Source: Desulfitobacterium dichloroeliminans LMG P-21439 (GTDB lineage: Bacteria > Bacillota > Desulfitobacteriia > Desulfitobacteriales > Desulfitobacteriaceae). Taken from it: a DNA stretch of 64,000 nucleotides. The translations under genes and the position numbers were made by a program. The notes below the pieces were generated by a model. It had not been told where the DNA came from. It worked only from the letters and a program-made list of their open reading frames with translations, and made no database searches. Positions 35,522 through 44,437 of the stretch are shown piece by piece. The stretch spans positions 1,092,001 to 1,156,000 of the forward strand of contig NC_019903.1 in the NCBI RefSeq assembly GCF_000243135.2, written 5' to 3'. Positions within the stretch are counted from its first letter, which is position 1; the number at the start of each line of letters is the position of its first letter.

Positions 35522-36211
35522 TTATTCCTCCTGATGAGGATTGAATTTATAGCCGACCCCATAGACTGTAAGGACGATTTTCGGCTGACTGGGGATTTTC
35601 TCTAGTTTTTGTCTAAGTTTTTTGATATGAGCATCAATCACCCGTTCATCCCCGCCAAAATCATGACCTTGAACAATTTCCACCAATTGCCCCCGAGAAT
35701 AGACTCTTCCCGGATATTTCGCTAAGGCACCAAGGATTTTGAATTCGGTGGGGGTGAGAGGGACAGCTTCCTCGTGCAAAAGGATCTCATGACGAGAGTT
35801 ATCTATGGTAATTCCATTATCGTAGGTAATCAGATCAGCCAGGGGAGAAGTCTCAGAAGAACGTCTCAAAACGGCTTTTACCCTGGCCACTACTTCCCGG
35901 GGGCTAAAGGGTTTGCTAAGATAATCATCGGCACCCAGATGAAAACCTTGAATACGATCCTCGAGTTCAACTTTAGCAGTGAGCATGATTATAGGAATGG
36001 CAGAGATTTTGCGAATTTCTTTACAAATCTCTTCGCCGGATAAGCCAGGAAGCATGAGATCCAAAAGGACAAGATCATAGGAGTTTTCTTTGAACAAGGT
36101 TAAGGCGATCACCCCATTAATTGCAGTAGTCACCTGAAATCCTTCTTGCTGAAGGTAGGCTTTAAGGACATTGCTGATGTTTTTTTCATCATCTACTAAA
36201 AGTATGCGCAT
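35522..36211 (-). CDS. OmpR/PhoB family response regulator
   Basis: 229 aa. Receiver domain with phospho-Asp in LVLLDLMLPGL, Lys in YLSKPFSPRE, then a winged helix (TPTEFKILGALAKYPGRVYSR ... RVIDAHIKKLRQKL). Partner of the kinase that follows. It diverges from the DUF2318-ABC operon, whose upstream region has an 11-bp-period direct repeat typical of OmpR-family targets. Confidence 0.93.
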   Translation of the reverse strand: MRILLVDDEKNISNVLKAYLQQEGFQVTTAINGVIALTLFKENSYDLVLLDLMLPGLSGEEICKEIRKISAIPIIMLTAKVELEDRIQGFHLGADDYLSKPFSPREVVARVKAVLRRSSETSPLADLITYDNGITIDNSRHEILLHEEAVPLTPTEFKILGALAKYPGRVYSRGQLVEIVQGHDFGGDERVIDAHIKKLRQKLEKIPSQPKIVLTVYGVGYKFNPHQEE

Positions 36212-36360
36212 GGAGATTCACCTCATATTAGAAATTAATTGAAATTGTTTGATATTTACTATCTTGAGATTTAGAGATTTTGGAGATAGTGTTGTTACTA
36301 ATCCTATTTTATTAGACAAACGTGGCGTTGGAAAGGTAAATTCCTAGAATGAACCGGAAA

Positions 36361-36414
36361 TTCATGAGAAATTCATGAGTTTTTCACTTGGAAATCATAT
36401 GCGTAAGCAAAAAT
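36361..36414 (+). promoter_or_regulatory. Tandem TTCATGAG direct repeat ahead of DUF2318-ABC operon
   Basis: TTCATGAG at 36361 and 36372 and a weaker TTCACTTG at 36383, an exact 11-bp step. A possible -10 AAAAAT starts at 36409, 18 nt after the third unit, the same distance as in the two other sites at 54715 and 55339. Confidence 0.65.
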
Positions 36415-36478
36415 AGAAAAGAGCCCAATGTTGAGACGAAACCAATGGATAAATAAAATTTGTGGAGGGTTACTATCA

Positions 36479-37063
36479 ATGACTAAAGAGAATAACAGTA
36501 AAAGAGAAAAATTCACCCAACCTGCAAAGAAGAGCAAAGCTCCTCTCATTGGCGGTGCCATTGTTCTAGGCATAGCAATCATCGCTGGAGGTTTCATGTT
36601 GGGGAACAAAAACTCTGATTCAGATCAATTTGCCACCGCCACTGTGGGTCAAACTGTTGATTATAGTGGATCAACTGCTATCCAACAGGTTAAAACTACC
36701 CCTGTGAAAGCTGAAAACGGTAAAGTCGTCGTTTCAACTTTGTCAGAACTAAAGGATAAGAAATTTATTTATACACAATACCAAAAGTCTGGCAAGGCCC
36801 TTCCGCTTACTGCTTTAGTTCGCCCTGATGGCAGTATCGTAGTGGCTGTCAGCATCTGTGAACCTTGTAACAGTGATTCTTTCCGGATTGAAGGAGAAAC
36901 TATAGTTTGTAATGCATGCAACACGGTTTGGGAATTAGAAACCTTTAAAGGGCTTAGTGGCGGATGTCAGGATTATCCACCTGAACTTTTAGTCTATACC
37001 CAAAACGGAGATAACCTAGAGGTTGATCAAGCTGTACTGGATGCATGGAAACCAAGAGTTTAA
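36479..37063 (+). CDS. DUF2318 (FtrD-like) membrane-anchored metal protein
   Basis: 194 aa. One membrane segment (about residues 20-42), then an extracytoplasmic domain with CEPCNSDSF and CNACNTVWE, two CxxC pairs of the DUF2318 family. Related proteins sit in FtrABCD and in the Campylobacter P19 iron operon beside FtsX-type ABC proteins, the same neighbours as here. The ATG with GGAGGG upstream is used. Likely metal relay or redox role; metal not shown. Confidence 0.8.
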   Translation: MTKENNSKREKFTQPAKKSKAPLIGGAIVLGIAIIAGGFMLGNKNSDSDQFATATVGQTVDYSGSTAIQQVKTTPVKAENGKVVVSTLSELKDKKFIYTQYQKSGKALPLTALVRPDGSIVVAVSICEPCNSDSFRIEGETIVCNACNTVWELETFKGLSGGCQDYPPELLVYTQNGDNLEVDQAVLDAWKPRV

Positions 37064-37113
37064 ATCTCTTGGTTAGCCTGACCAAGAACTTGGACAGCTA
37101 AGGGGGTTGAATG

Positions 37114-37812
37114 ATGAGTCTTATCAAGGTGAATAATGTCTCGAAAGTCTATCAAGGTGGAGATGGAGAAGTTCTTGCCTTAAAAAATATCAATCTGGAA
37201 GTTACGCAAGGTCAGTTTCTGGCCTTGCTTGGCCCTTCAGGGTCTGGCAAGAGTACCTTGCTGAGTATTCTTGGGGCCTTGAATCCCTCTACTGAGGGAA
37301 AGGTTTTGATTGATGACATAGATATCTATGGATTGGATGAGGAAAGGCGATCCGATTTTCGGCATGAGTATATTGGGTTTGTCTTTCAACAATATCAGTT
37401 AATACCGTATCTCACAGCTTTAGAAAATGTGATGCTTCCTTTAGCTATAACCAAGTATTCGGATAAGGAGCAAAGGGAGATGGCCCAAAAGGTTCTGGGA
37501 AAGGTAGGCTTAGGCAATAAGTCCATGCGCTTACCCAACCAACTTTCTGGGGGAGAACAAAACAGGGTGGCTATTGCTCGTGCCATTGTAAACGAGCCAG
37601 TTCTTCTTTTTGCGGATGAACCCACGGGAAGTTTAGATAGCACAACTGCGAAGGAAATCCTCGGGCTTTTCCAGTCCTTGAACCGGGATGGGCAGACCAT
37701 TATTATGGTAACCCATAACCTAGAAAACCTTGCTTATGTTTCTCATTCAGTGCAAATTCGGGATGGGATAATCGAAAGAAACCCTGAGCCAGTAGTCGGT
37801 GATGCGCTATGA
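37114..37812 (+). CDS. ABC transporter ATP-binding protein (MacB/LolD type)
   Basis: 232 aa. Walker A GPSGSGKST, signature QLSGGEQNRVAIARA, Walker B LLFADEPTGSLD, all intact. Second ATG preferred because AAGGGGG then lies at a better distance. It ends in an ATGA overlap with the permease gene. It powers the two FtsX-like subunits that follow. Confidence 0.93.
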   Translation: MSLIKVNNVSKVYQGGDGEVLALKNINLEVTQGQFLALLGPSGSGKSTLLSILGALNPSTEGKVLIDDIDIYGLDEERRSDFRHEYIGFVFQQYQLIPYLTALENVMLPLAITKYSDKEQREMAQKVLGKVGLGNKSMRLPNQLSGGEQNRVAIARAIVNEPVLLFADEPTGSLDSTTAKEILGLFQSLNRDGQTIIMVTHNLENLAYVSHSVQIRDGIIERNPEPVVGDAL

Positions 37813-38969
37813 AGATCCTCGATATTTCCTTAGGAAATCTTAAAAGGCGTAAGCTGCGTTCTTTATTGCTTCTGTTAAGTATCATCATCGGCGTTTCTTC
37901 CAGCGTCTTTCTCTTTACCACCACTCGCTCTATGGAACAGGATGTAGCTGATAAGATCGACCAGTTTGGTTCAAACCTTCTGATTCTGCCGAAAGCGGGT
38001 GAAACCTTATCCTTTGGCGGTGTAACTGTGGGGACTAGCTCAGGTAAAGAGCTAGACATGTCCATGATCCCCTTGATGAAAACGATTAAAAATAATGAAA
38101 CCTTAGCAACCCTATCGCCAAAATTGCTTACTGAGGCAGATATCCAAGATAAAAAGGTACTTCTCGTAGGGGTGCAATTCTCTGATGAACTCCGTCTTAA
38201 AAAATGGTGGGAGATTGATGGCTTAGAAGCGGGACAACTTCCTGACACCAATGAAGTTTTAGTCGGAAGTGAAGTGGCTCGGGTCCTTAAGCTAGGCCCC
38301 CAGCAGCTTGTCCAATTTAAGGGTCAGGAATTCCGCGTAGGAGGAATTATCCAACCTACGGGGTCTATTGAAAACGATCAGGCCATTTTTATGGATTTAG
38401 CCACTTTGCAAAAGGCAGAAAATAAGCCTGCAGCCATTAGCCTTATTGAAGCAGCTGTTCTTTGCTACACTTGCCCAATTGAAGATGTAACGATGCAACT
38501 GAATGAAAAGTTGCCTGAAGCGAAAGTTACGGCCCTTCAATCAACTTTAGAATCACGGGATGATACCGTCCATCAGTTCAGCCTTTTCGCTACGGTCATT
38601 TCGGTTATCTTGCTGGTTACCAGTGGATTCGTGGTCGCCATGTCCATGATTTCAGCGATAAAAGAGCGAACTCGAGATATCGGTGTCCTTCGAGCCATTG
38701 GCTTTAGGAAAAATCATATTTTGCGCATGTTTCTATACGAAGTAAGCTTAGTTAGCGTATTAGGCGGTTTAATTGGATTTGGTCTGGGAATGGGATTAGC
38801 CATGAATTTTGGATCGTCCTTAGCCCAAATGACCCTTCAAGTACCGTTCCAGCCTATCCTAGTGCTGTACTCCATCTTGGCTGCCTTAGGAATCAGCCTT
38901 ATGGCAAGTATCTATCCAGCCTGGAAAGCTACCAAGCTTGATCCTGTAGAAGCTTTACGTTACTTCTAA
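37809..38969 (+). CDS. FtsX/MacB-like ABC permease 1
   Basis: 386 aa. N-terminal membrane helix (RSLLLLLSIIIGVSSSVFLF), large extracytoplasmic domain, then three C-terminal helices around KERTRDIGVLRAIGFRKNHI and the ASIYPAWKATKLDPVEALRYF end. MacB/FtsX proteins act by mechanical coupling rather than classical import. Extracytoplasmic CYTCP near residue 220 may bind metal. A degraded second copy lies at 56719-56940. Confidence 0.9.
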   Translation: MKILDISLGNLKRRKLRSLLLLLSIIIGVSSSVFLFTTTRSMEQDVADKIDQFGSNLLILPKAGETLSFGGVTVGTSSGKELDMSMIPLMKTIKNNETLATLSPKLLTEADIQDKKVLLVGVQFSDELRLKKWWEIDGLEAGQLPDTNEVLVGSEVARVLKLGPQQLVQFKGQEFRVGGIIQPTGSIENDQAIFMDLATLQKAENKPAAISLIEAAVLCYTCPIEDVTMQLNEKLPEAKVTALQSTLESRDDTVHQFSLFATVISVILLVTSGFVVAMSMISAIKERTRDIGVLRAIGFRKNHILRMFLYEVSLVSVLGGLIGFGLGMGLAMNFGSSLAQMTLQVPFQPILVLYSILAALGISLMASIYPAWKATKLDPVEALRYF

Positions 38970-38981
38970 TCGGAGGTACCT

Positions 38982-40118
38982 ATGACACTTAATCATATCG
39001 CCCTGCAAAATCTAAGACGAAGACCTGGGAAAACTCTATTTCTTGTTCTAACCTTTGCTTTTATCGTCGCAACGATTTCTGCTTTAACCATCCTCGCTTT
39101 GGGGATGAAGGAGGACTTACAACAAAGTTTAACAGAGTACGGAGCCAATGTCGTCGTTAGTCCACGCACTGAGCAATTGAACTTAAGCTATGGTGGATTA
39201 TCTGTTTCCAGTGTGGAATATGAGGTAAAGAAGCTTGATTCTAGTACTGTGAAGATTATCTCTAAACAGGTGGGGGAGACAGTAACCATTGCCCCTAAAG
39301 TAATCGGCTCTATACAATCCCCAGAGAAACTCTACATGATTGTTGGGGTGGACTTTGACCAGGAACTTAAGATTAAGCCCTGGTGGAAGATTGATGGAAA
39401 GGTTCCCAAGGAAAATGAAATTGTCCTTGGCTCACAATTAGCCATGAGTGCAAATCTTCATATCGGGGATATCATGCACTTCGGCAAGGCTAAATACCCT
39501 GTAATAGGAATCCTGGCGGAAACTGGAGGATCAGAGGATCAAGGAGTTTTTGCCACGATTGATACGGCTCGTTCTCTTACGGGTATCACTACCGAATGGT
39601 CCTTAATTGAGCTCAACACTCAAGACACAGCGCAAACTGCGGCTCAATTAGCCCCAGTATTACCTGAGGCTAATGTGACTGAAGTGACTCAGCTCGTTCA
39701 AGGCTCCAAGGATAGTGTGGAACGCTTTGCTAGCTTTTCTTGGACCATTTCCATAGCTATGGGGTTAATAGGAGCCTTAGTGATTATCGTGACCTTGGCG
39801 GGAAACGTCAATGACCGAGCTCGTGAATTGGGTGTGCTTCGGGCTATCGGTTTTCGACAAAATCATATTCTTAACCTATTTGGCCGGGAAGCTTTGATCA
39901 TTAGCCTCACGGGAAGTCTGTTGGGCTATATAATAGGAATCTTTGTCCCCTTAATCGTCGGGCCGCTTTTAGGATATAATTCTTTCATCTTCTCGACCCA
40001 TCTAGGGCTAGGAAGTGCTCTAGTGGCTGCTTCTCTATTGGTAGGAATGGTGGCAATGATATACCCTGCTTGGAGAACACTGAAATTAGATCTGCAGGAT
40101 GTCCTTAAGTTTATATAA
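38982..40118 (+). CDS. FtsX/MacB-like ABC permease 2
   Basis: 378 aa with the same layout as the preceding gene (helix at 15-40, three C-terminal helices, DRARELGVLRAIGFRQNHI, YPAWRTLKLDLQDVLKFI end). The pair probably forms a heterodimer with the ATPase. GGAGGTACC before the ATG. Last gene of the operon. Remains of a second copy lie at 56697-57069. Confidence 0.9.
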   Translation: MTLNHIALQNLRRRPGKTLFLVLTFAFIVATISALTILALGMKEDLQQSLTEYGANVVVSPRTEQLNLSYGGLSVSSVEYEVKKLDSSTVKIISKQVGETVTIAPKVIGSIQSPEKLYMIVGVDFDQELKIKPWWKIDGKVPKENEIVLGSQLAMSANLHIGDIMHFGKAKYPVIGILAETGGSEDQGVFATIDTARSLTGITTEWSLIELNTQDTAQTAAQLAPVLPEANVTEVTQLVQGSKDSVERFASFSWTISIAMGLIGALVIIVTLAGNVNDRARELGVLRAIGFRQNHILNLFGREALIISLTGSLLGYIIGIFVPLIVGPLLGYNSFIFSTHLGLGSALVAASLLVGMVAMIYPAWRTLKLDLQDVLKFI

Positions 40119-40303
40119 GAGGGGTAGAGTTCCGAGCTGGGATTAAGGTTAGTGATATGACGAGGAAGGTTTTGGGGGAACTCTGGGGGGAGAGTAGGAA
40201 ATGATATACGGGAAAGACGCTATCCTTTCTTTCATAATGAATAAGCCTGATATATAATGAAAAGGGCTAACGTTTAGTCATTTTAAATATGGTATGGTGA
40301 AAA

Positions 40304-41386
40304 ATGAAACTTGAATTTTTGCATGGTTCTAAGACTGATGTCTTTATAGACTTTTATGAAAGAAGATATTTAACAGACCCCTTGAAGCGGAACTCCATGT
40401 CCGGCCTCCTGAAGAGTCTCCTTAAGGGTAAGAGTGTGATCTGCAAATCCTCCTATCTTGAACCGGTTATGGTGGAAGAGGGCGGCAGGATTATTATGAT
40501 TGCCCTCTTAGCCTATGTCGATAGGATGCCAGACTGTGTCCAGATTGCATTTTTCGAAGGGGATTATAAGGATGAAAAAGCCTTTAAGCTTATTCTAGAC
40601 CGGGCCCAGGAACTGGCCAGGGAAAAAGGAGCCAGTAAGCTTACAGGCTCTCTCAATGTTCACGTAAACTATGGGCTTGGCTTCCTGGCTAGTGATTATC
40701 AGAAACCACAGGGCTTTGGAACCCTGCATAACCCTGCTTTCTATAACGAGCTGTTTGAAGAGAGCGGGTTCGAAGCCCTTGATATGGTGAGTTTTCGAAA
40801 GGATCTGAGTGAACTTGAGGAGTTATTTAGCCCAAAATTGCTGGAACGAGTGAATCGACGCTATTCCATACGCAAGCTGGATTATAAAAATCTCGAAAGG
40901 GATGCTCAAATTTACACAAGCATTAACAACGAAGCCTTCAAGGACCACCCGTTTTACTATGAAAGAAAAGCAGCTGAGGACTTGGAATTATTCAAGGACT
41001 TTAAGCCCCTTCTGCGGCCTGAAAACCTTCTGTTTGCCTACAAGGGAGAGGAACCGGTGGGATTCTTGCTGTGGTATCCCGACTTCCACGAACTTATGAG
41101 GCCTGGAGAGACCTTAGGCGTTAGAACGGTCATTAGGAACAAATTTATGGCACATAAAGTCAAGACCGTTAAAATTGTGGAAGTAGGAGTACTTCCTCAG
41201 GAAATGAGGCAGGGCGCCGTGATAGCGCTGATTAACAAGGTTTTCGAGCTGGCAAAAGGGAAGTACTCCTTTTTTGAATCGGGCTGGATTCTTCATTCCA
41301 ATTATCGTTCCAGGATGCTAGGAGTAAAACTTACGGATCACGTTGACAAGAAGTACAAGGCCTACCTTAAGGATGTGACAGAATGA
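40304..41386 (+). CDS. GNAT-fold protein (YghO-like), first gene of radical SAM cluster
   Basis: 360 aa. The C-terminal half (about 190-350) has a GNAT-like pattern (YEGEEPVGFLLWYPDF equivalent, then VEVGVLPQEMRQGAVIALINKVFELA), and the whole resembles large YghO-type GNAT proteins of unknown substrate. The N-terminal half (AYVDRMPDCVQIAFFEGDY...RAQELAREKGASKLTGSLNVHVNYGLGF) looks like a second acetyltransferase-like unit. No membrane segment. It overlaps the next gene by 4 nt. It may transfer an acyl group to the product of the cluster; that is inference. Confidence 0.7.
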   Translation: MKLEFLHGSKTDVFIDFYERRYLTDPLKRNSMSGLLKSLLKGKSVICKSSYLEPVMVEEGGRIIMIALLAYVDRMPDCVQIAFFEGDYKDEKAFKLILDRAQELAREKGASKLTGSLNVHVNYGLGFLASDYQKPQGFGTLHNPAFYNELFEESGFEALDMVSFRKDLSELEELFSPKLLERVNRRYSIRKLDYKNLERDAQIYTSINNEAFKDHPFYYERKAAEDLELFKDFKPLLRPENLLFAYKGEEPVGFLLWYPDFHELMRPGETLGVRTVIRNKFMAHKVKTVKIVEVGVLPQEMRQGAVIALINKVFELAKGKYSFFESGWILHSNYRSRMLGVKLTDHVDKKYKAYLKDVTE

Positions 41387-42477
41387 AAAGGTTCCTTTCT
41401 GTTAGAGCTCTTGAGGATTGGTGTTGTGGCAACGCTACTCTGGGATATGATTCGGAAAAGTTAAAAAAGATTATCGAGGAGAAGCGGGAACTTATCCATC
41501 TGCTTGAACTTCTAGAAGAGGTAAACCCTTGCAAGCAGGAATACCTTGTCCACAAAGACATCATCTTGATCAGCTATCAATGCGAGCTTAACCTTCTGAG
41601 TTTTGGGAAGAACAAGAGCATAAAAGTTAGGACGAGAATAATCGGGATGCCCCTTTCTATAAGTCAAAGTGGTCTATGGGCCCGTGGTGAACAGGATATC
41701 ACGGTGCAAAATAAGGTGCTTGAGGCCCTTGATAACCTCAAGGGACTTACAGTCGTACTCAACTCCGATATTGCTTTTCCTGGAGAGAATAAAACGCTTT
41801 CAAATTTAGTATTCCAAAACCGTTTTACCTCCTTCGCACACTATTTAAAAGAAATGAGATCCTCCTACCGAAGGCAGCATACTATCGCAATGATAAAGGG
41901 AGGAGATCTTGCCTTCCACAAGATTTCCCCCTCTTCTTTTAAAGGGGAGCATTATCAGCTTTATCAAAGCATTATGAAACGCTCTGAATATCCACTTGAA
42001 ATACTTTCCGAGGATTTTTTTAGAAGATATCAGGCAGAGATCTTTGCAGTAAGAAATTCGGCAGGGCAATTGCTCGCCTTCCTCCAAATGAAGGGTATAG
42101 GGGATACGCTTCATTTTATGTTCTGTGGTTTCGAAAGAGATCGGGAAGGGCATAGTGCAGTTCTCTATCACACTATGCTTCTTTTTATCCTTAGGTATGG
42201 TATAGAGAAGGGCTATCAAACGATTAACCTTGGACAGACCTCCGAGGAAGCTAAGCTTAAATTGGGCTGTGTTGAAGAGAAGAAGTATCTTTATATAAGG
42301 CATAGCAATTCCTTTGTCGATAGTATTTTAAGAAAGCTTTCCGGAAGGTTCTCCTATAGGGGATACCCAGTTGGCCATCGAGTATTCAAGGAAAACGAAG
42401 GACTCAATGGAAGGGCGGGTATGGATGGAGATTTTTCTAAAAAAAGTCAGGGCGAGGACGTTATTCACCCTTCTTAA
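41383..42477 (+). CDS. GNAT-like acyltransferase (BioF2/FemAB-like)
   Basis: 364 aa. Residues about 190-330 have the GNAT pattern of the BioF2/FemAB group: IFAVRNSAGQLLAFLQMKG, then FILRYGIEKGYQTINLGQTSEEAKLKLGC. This group transfers acyl or aminoacyl groups. The N-terminal 170 residues are unassigned. Overlaps the previous stop by 4 nt and the next gene by about 53 nt, which supports one transcript. Confidence 0.68.
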   Translation: MKRFLSVRALEDWCCGNATLGYDSEKLKKIIEEKRELIHLLELLEEVNPCKQEYLVHKDIILISYQCELNLLSFGKNKSIKVRTRIIGMPLSISQSGLWARGEQDITVQNKVLEALDNLKGLTVVLNSDIAFPGENKTLSNLVFQNRFTSFAHYLKEMRSSYRRQHTIAMIKGGDLAFHKISPSSFKGEHYQLYQSIMKRSEYPLEILSEDFFRRYQAEIFAVRNSAGQLLAFLQMKGIGDTLHFMFCGFERDREGHSAVLYHTMLLFILRYGIEKGYQTINLGQTSEEAKLKLGCVEEKKYLYIRHSNSFVDSILRKLSGRFSYRGYPVGHRVFKENEGLNGRAGMDGDFSKKSQGEDVIHPS

Positions 42478-43783
42478 TCCTGTGCGGGTTGAGCCACTTG
42501 AGCTAGGCTATCTTCAAGCCGTCTCCGAAGCGATGGGCGTTGAAGCTTATATTGTCGATGATCTTTTTGGATTTCCCGAGCCTCAGGACATTTGGCCTGA
42601 GGCTATCGTTCTGACAGGATATAATACGGCGGAGGGAGAAATTCTTAAGGAAGCAGATGCCTACAAGAAGATCTATCCGGAAGCCAAAATTATTGTCGGT
42701 GGGGTGCATGTGGAACTGAATAGGGAATCCTTTCAAACCCACCCTATAGACTTTGTTATTCATAGTCAGGATCTAACCGTGTTTCAAAAGGTTCTAGAGT
42801 TCATACGCGGAGATATCAAGGAGATACCCTGCGCCGGGGTGGATGTAAGAAGGTTAGCTGCGGACGGCAGCGATGCCTGGTGTGAAGGAACCCGTCTTAC
42901 GGTGAAGACCCCACAGAAAATAAAACCAACCAGATTATTAACCGGGCATGGGGTCAATAGGACGAGATACCTGGACAAAGAAAAGATTGCCTTGGTGAAA
43001 AACAGGATGGGGTGCCCTTACTCCTGCGATTTCTGCTATTGTAAGCTTATTAATGACGGGGTACAGGTAAAAGGTGATTATCAGCAAATGTTAAGGGAAG
43101 TCAAGGAGGCCCCTGCGAAGTACCATTGGGTGGTGGATGATGTTTTTCTGGCTTCCAGGCAGGAGGCTTTAGATTACATTAAGGCCTACGGGGAGCTGAC
43201 CCAAGAAGAGGGCGAAATGGCCATCAAGCTCATTGCTTATTTAAGGGCAGACTTCCTTGCCCAAGAGAGTGATCTACTTGGGAAGCTTAAGGAGTGCGGG
43301 CTTGATGAAGTTATCGTGGGATTTGAGGCGACGGAAAACAGGGAGTTGGAGGAGTACAATAAGCTCACAGATGCTCTGGATTACCCTAAGGTCATTGAAC
43401 TGCTTAAAGAAAATGATATCGACCTAACGGCTCTGTTTATGGTGAGACCCGATTACAGCTTGGCCGATTTCAAAAGGTTGAACCGGTTTATAGCTAAAAA
43501 CCGTTTAAGTGTTTATACGATTTCTATCCTTACCCCTATCAAAGGCACAAGAAATTATGAGGATAAAAAATCCCAACTGCTAACGGAGGATCCCAGAAAA
43601 TTTGATTTTCTGCACAGGGTACTTCCCTCTAAACTCCCCAAGGCCGTATTTTACTTGCTTTTTTATGGCTTGCATTGGAGGCTTCTCAAGTCCAGAAGGA
43701 TCCATGCTTACCTAGGGCAGCTTTTTGCTCATTCCAGACTCACAAGAAAAATTGTCCCCCTATCAGCCGATGCCTCTCGGTAG
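42425..43783 (+). CDS. Cobalamin-binding radical SAM protein 1
   Basis: 452 aa. Residues 1-140 are a B12-binding-like Rossmann domain (VEPLELGYLQAVSEAMG start, AKIIVGGVHVELN). It has no DxHxxG motif, so any cobalamin would be bound without a protein His. Residues 195-400 are radical SAM with CPYSCDFC (C-x3-C-x2-C), VDDVFLASRQEA and GFEATENRELEEYNK. The C-terminal tail (PKAVFYLLFYGLHWRLLKSRR) is hydrophobic and basic. The ATG at 42425 is chosen; the longer frame overlaps the previous gene by over 100 nt. Substrate unknown. Confidence 0.85.
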   Translation: MEIFLKKVRARTLFTLLNPVRVEPLELGYLQAVSEAMGVEAYIVDDLFGFPEPQDIWPEAIVLTGYNTAEGEILKEADAYKKIYPEAKIIVGGVHVELNRESFQTHPIDFVIHSQDLTVFQKVLEFIRGDIKEIPCAGVDVRRLAADGSDAWCEGTRLTVKTPQKIKPTRLLTGHGVNRTRYLDKEKIALVKNRMGCPYSCDFCYCKLINDGVQVKGDYQQMLREVKEAPAKYHWVVDDVFLASRQEALDYIKAYGELTQEEGEMAIKLIAYLRADFLAQESDLLGKLKECGLDEVIVGFEATENRELEEYNKLTDALDYPKVIELLKENDIDLTALFMVRPDYSLADFKRLNRFIAKNRLSVYTISILTPIKGTRNYEDKKSQLLTEDPRKFDFLHRVLPSKLPKAVFYLLFYGLHWRLLKSRRIHAYLGQLFAHSRLTRKIVPLSADASR

Positions 43784-43804
43784 ATATTAGGATGAAAGCG
43801 AAGG

Positions 43805-44437
43805 ATGAATATGACAGTAAAACTATGGGATTTCTGGGCGGATCGATATAGTAGGCTTTGGGTTCAAAAGGTCAGTCTTGGACCGACTAGGGAATATGTC
43901 TTAAAGGAAATTACCGAAATTTCCTCTGACAGGAAGACGCTTCTGGATCTGGGCTGCGGTCCGGGTGAACTCCTTAATCAAATAGGGGAGAAATTTCCCC
44001 AACTGCACCTTACAGGAATCGATTATTCCCCACGGATGCTTGAAATATCTCAGCAAAGGAATAAAAGAGTAAAGCATGTGCTAATGGACGCTGCTGATCT
44101 AGACAAGCTTGAGGGAAGATACGATATGATTATCTGTACCCATTCTCTGCCTTATTACCGTAACCCTAAGGAAGTCTTCAGGCAGCTAAGCCGGCTTCTT
44201 AATCAGGAAGGGCGGCTCATCATTGGCTTTGCAAGCGGCAACAGCGTTTACGATAAAGTAGCTCTCTCGCCTGTAAAACTAACCACGGGAAAAGCTCATT
44301 ATCCCAGTGACGCTGAATTTTTGGACATGGTTAAGGATTGTTTTGAGGTAAGGAAACTTCAGATTATTAAGAAGGCCTTCTTTATGCCGAGGATTGCCGT
44401 CTATACCCTAAGTAAGAAAAATGACAGCAGGGAGTGA
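43805..44437 (+). CDS. Class I SAM-dependent methyltransferase
   Basis: 210 aa. LLDLGCGPGELLNQIG (motif I), GIDYSPRMLEIS, DAADLDKLEGRYDMIICTHSLPYY and FRQLSRLLNQEGRLIIGF give a full Rossmann methyltransferase of the UbiE/Methyltransf_11 type. It shares a 4-nt GTGA overlap with the next gene. Methylates a small molecule or lipid intermediate, presumably in the pathway of the cluster. Confidence 0.88.
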   Translation: MNMTVKLWDFWADRYSRLWVQKVSLGPTREYVLKEITEISSDRKTLLDLGCGPGELLNQIGEKFPQLHLTGIDYSPRMLEISQQRNKRVKHVLMDAADLDKLEGRYDMIICTHSLPYYRNPKEVFRQLSRLLNQEGRLIIGFASGNSVYDKVALSPVKLTTGKAHYPSDAEFLDMVKDCFEVRKLQIIKKAFFMPRIAVYTLSKKNDSRE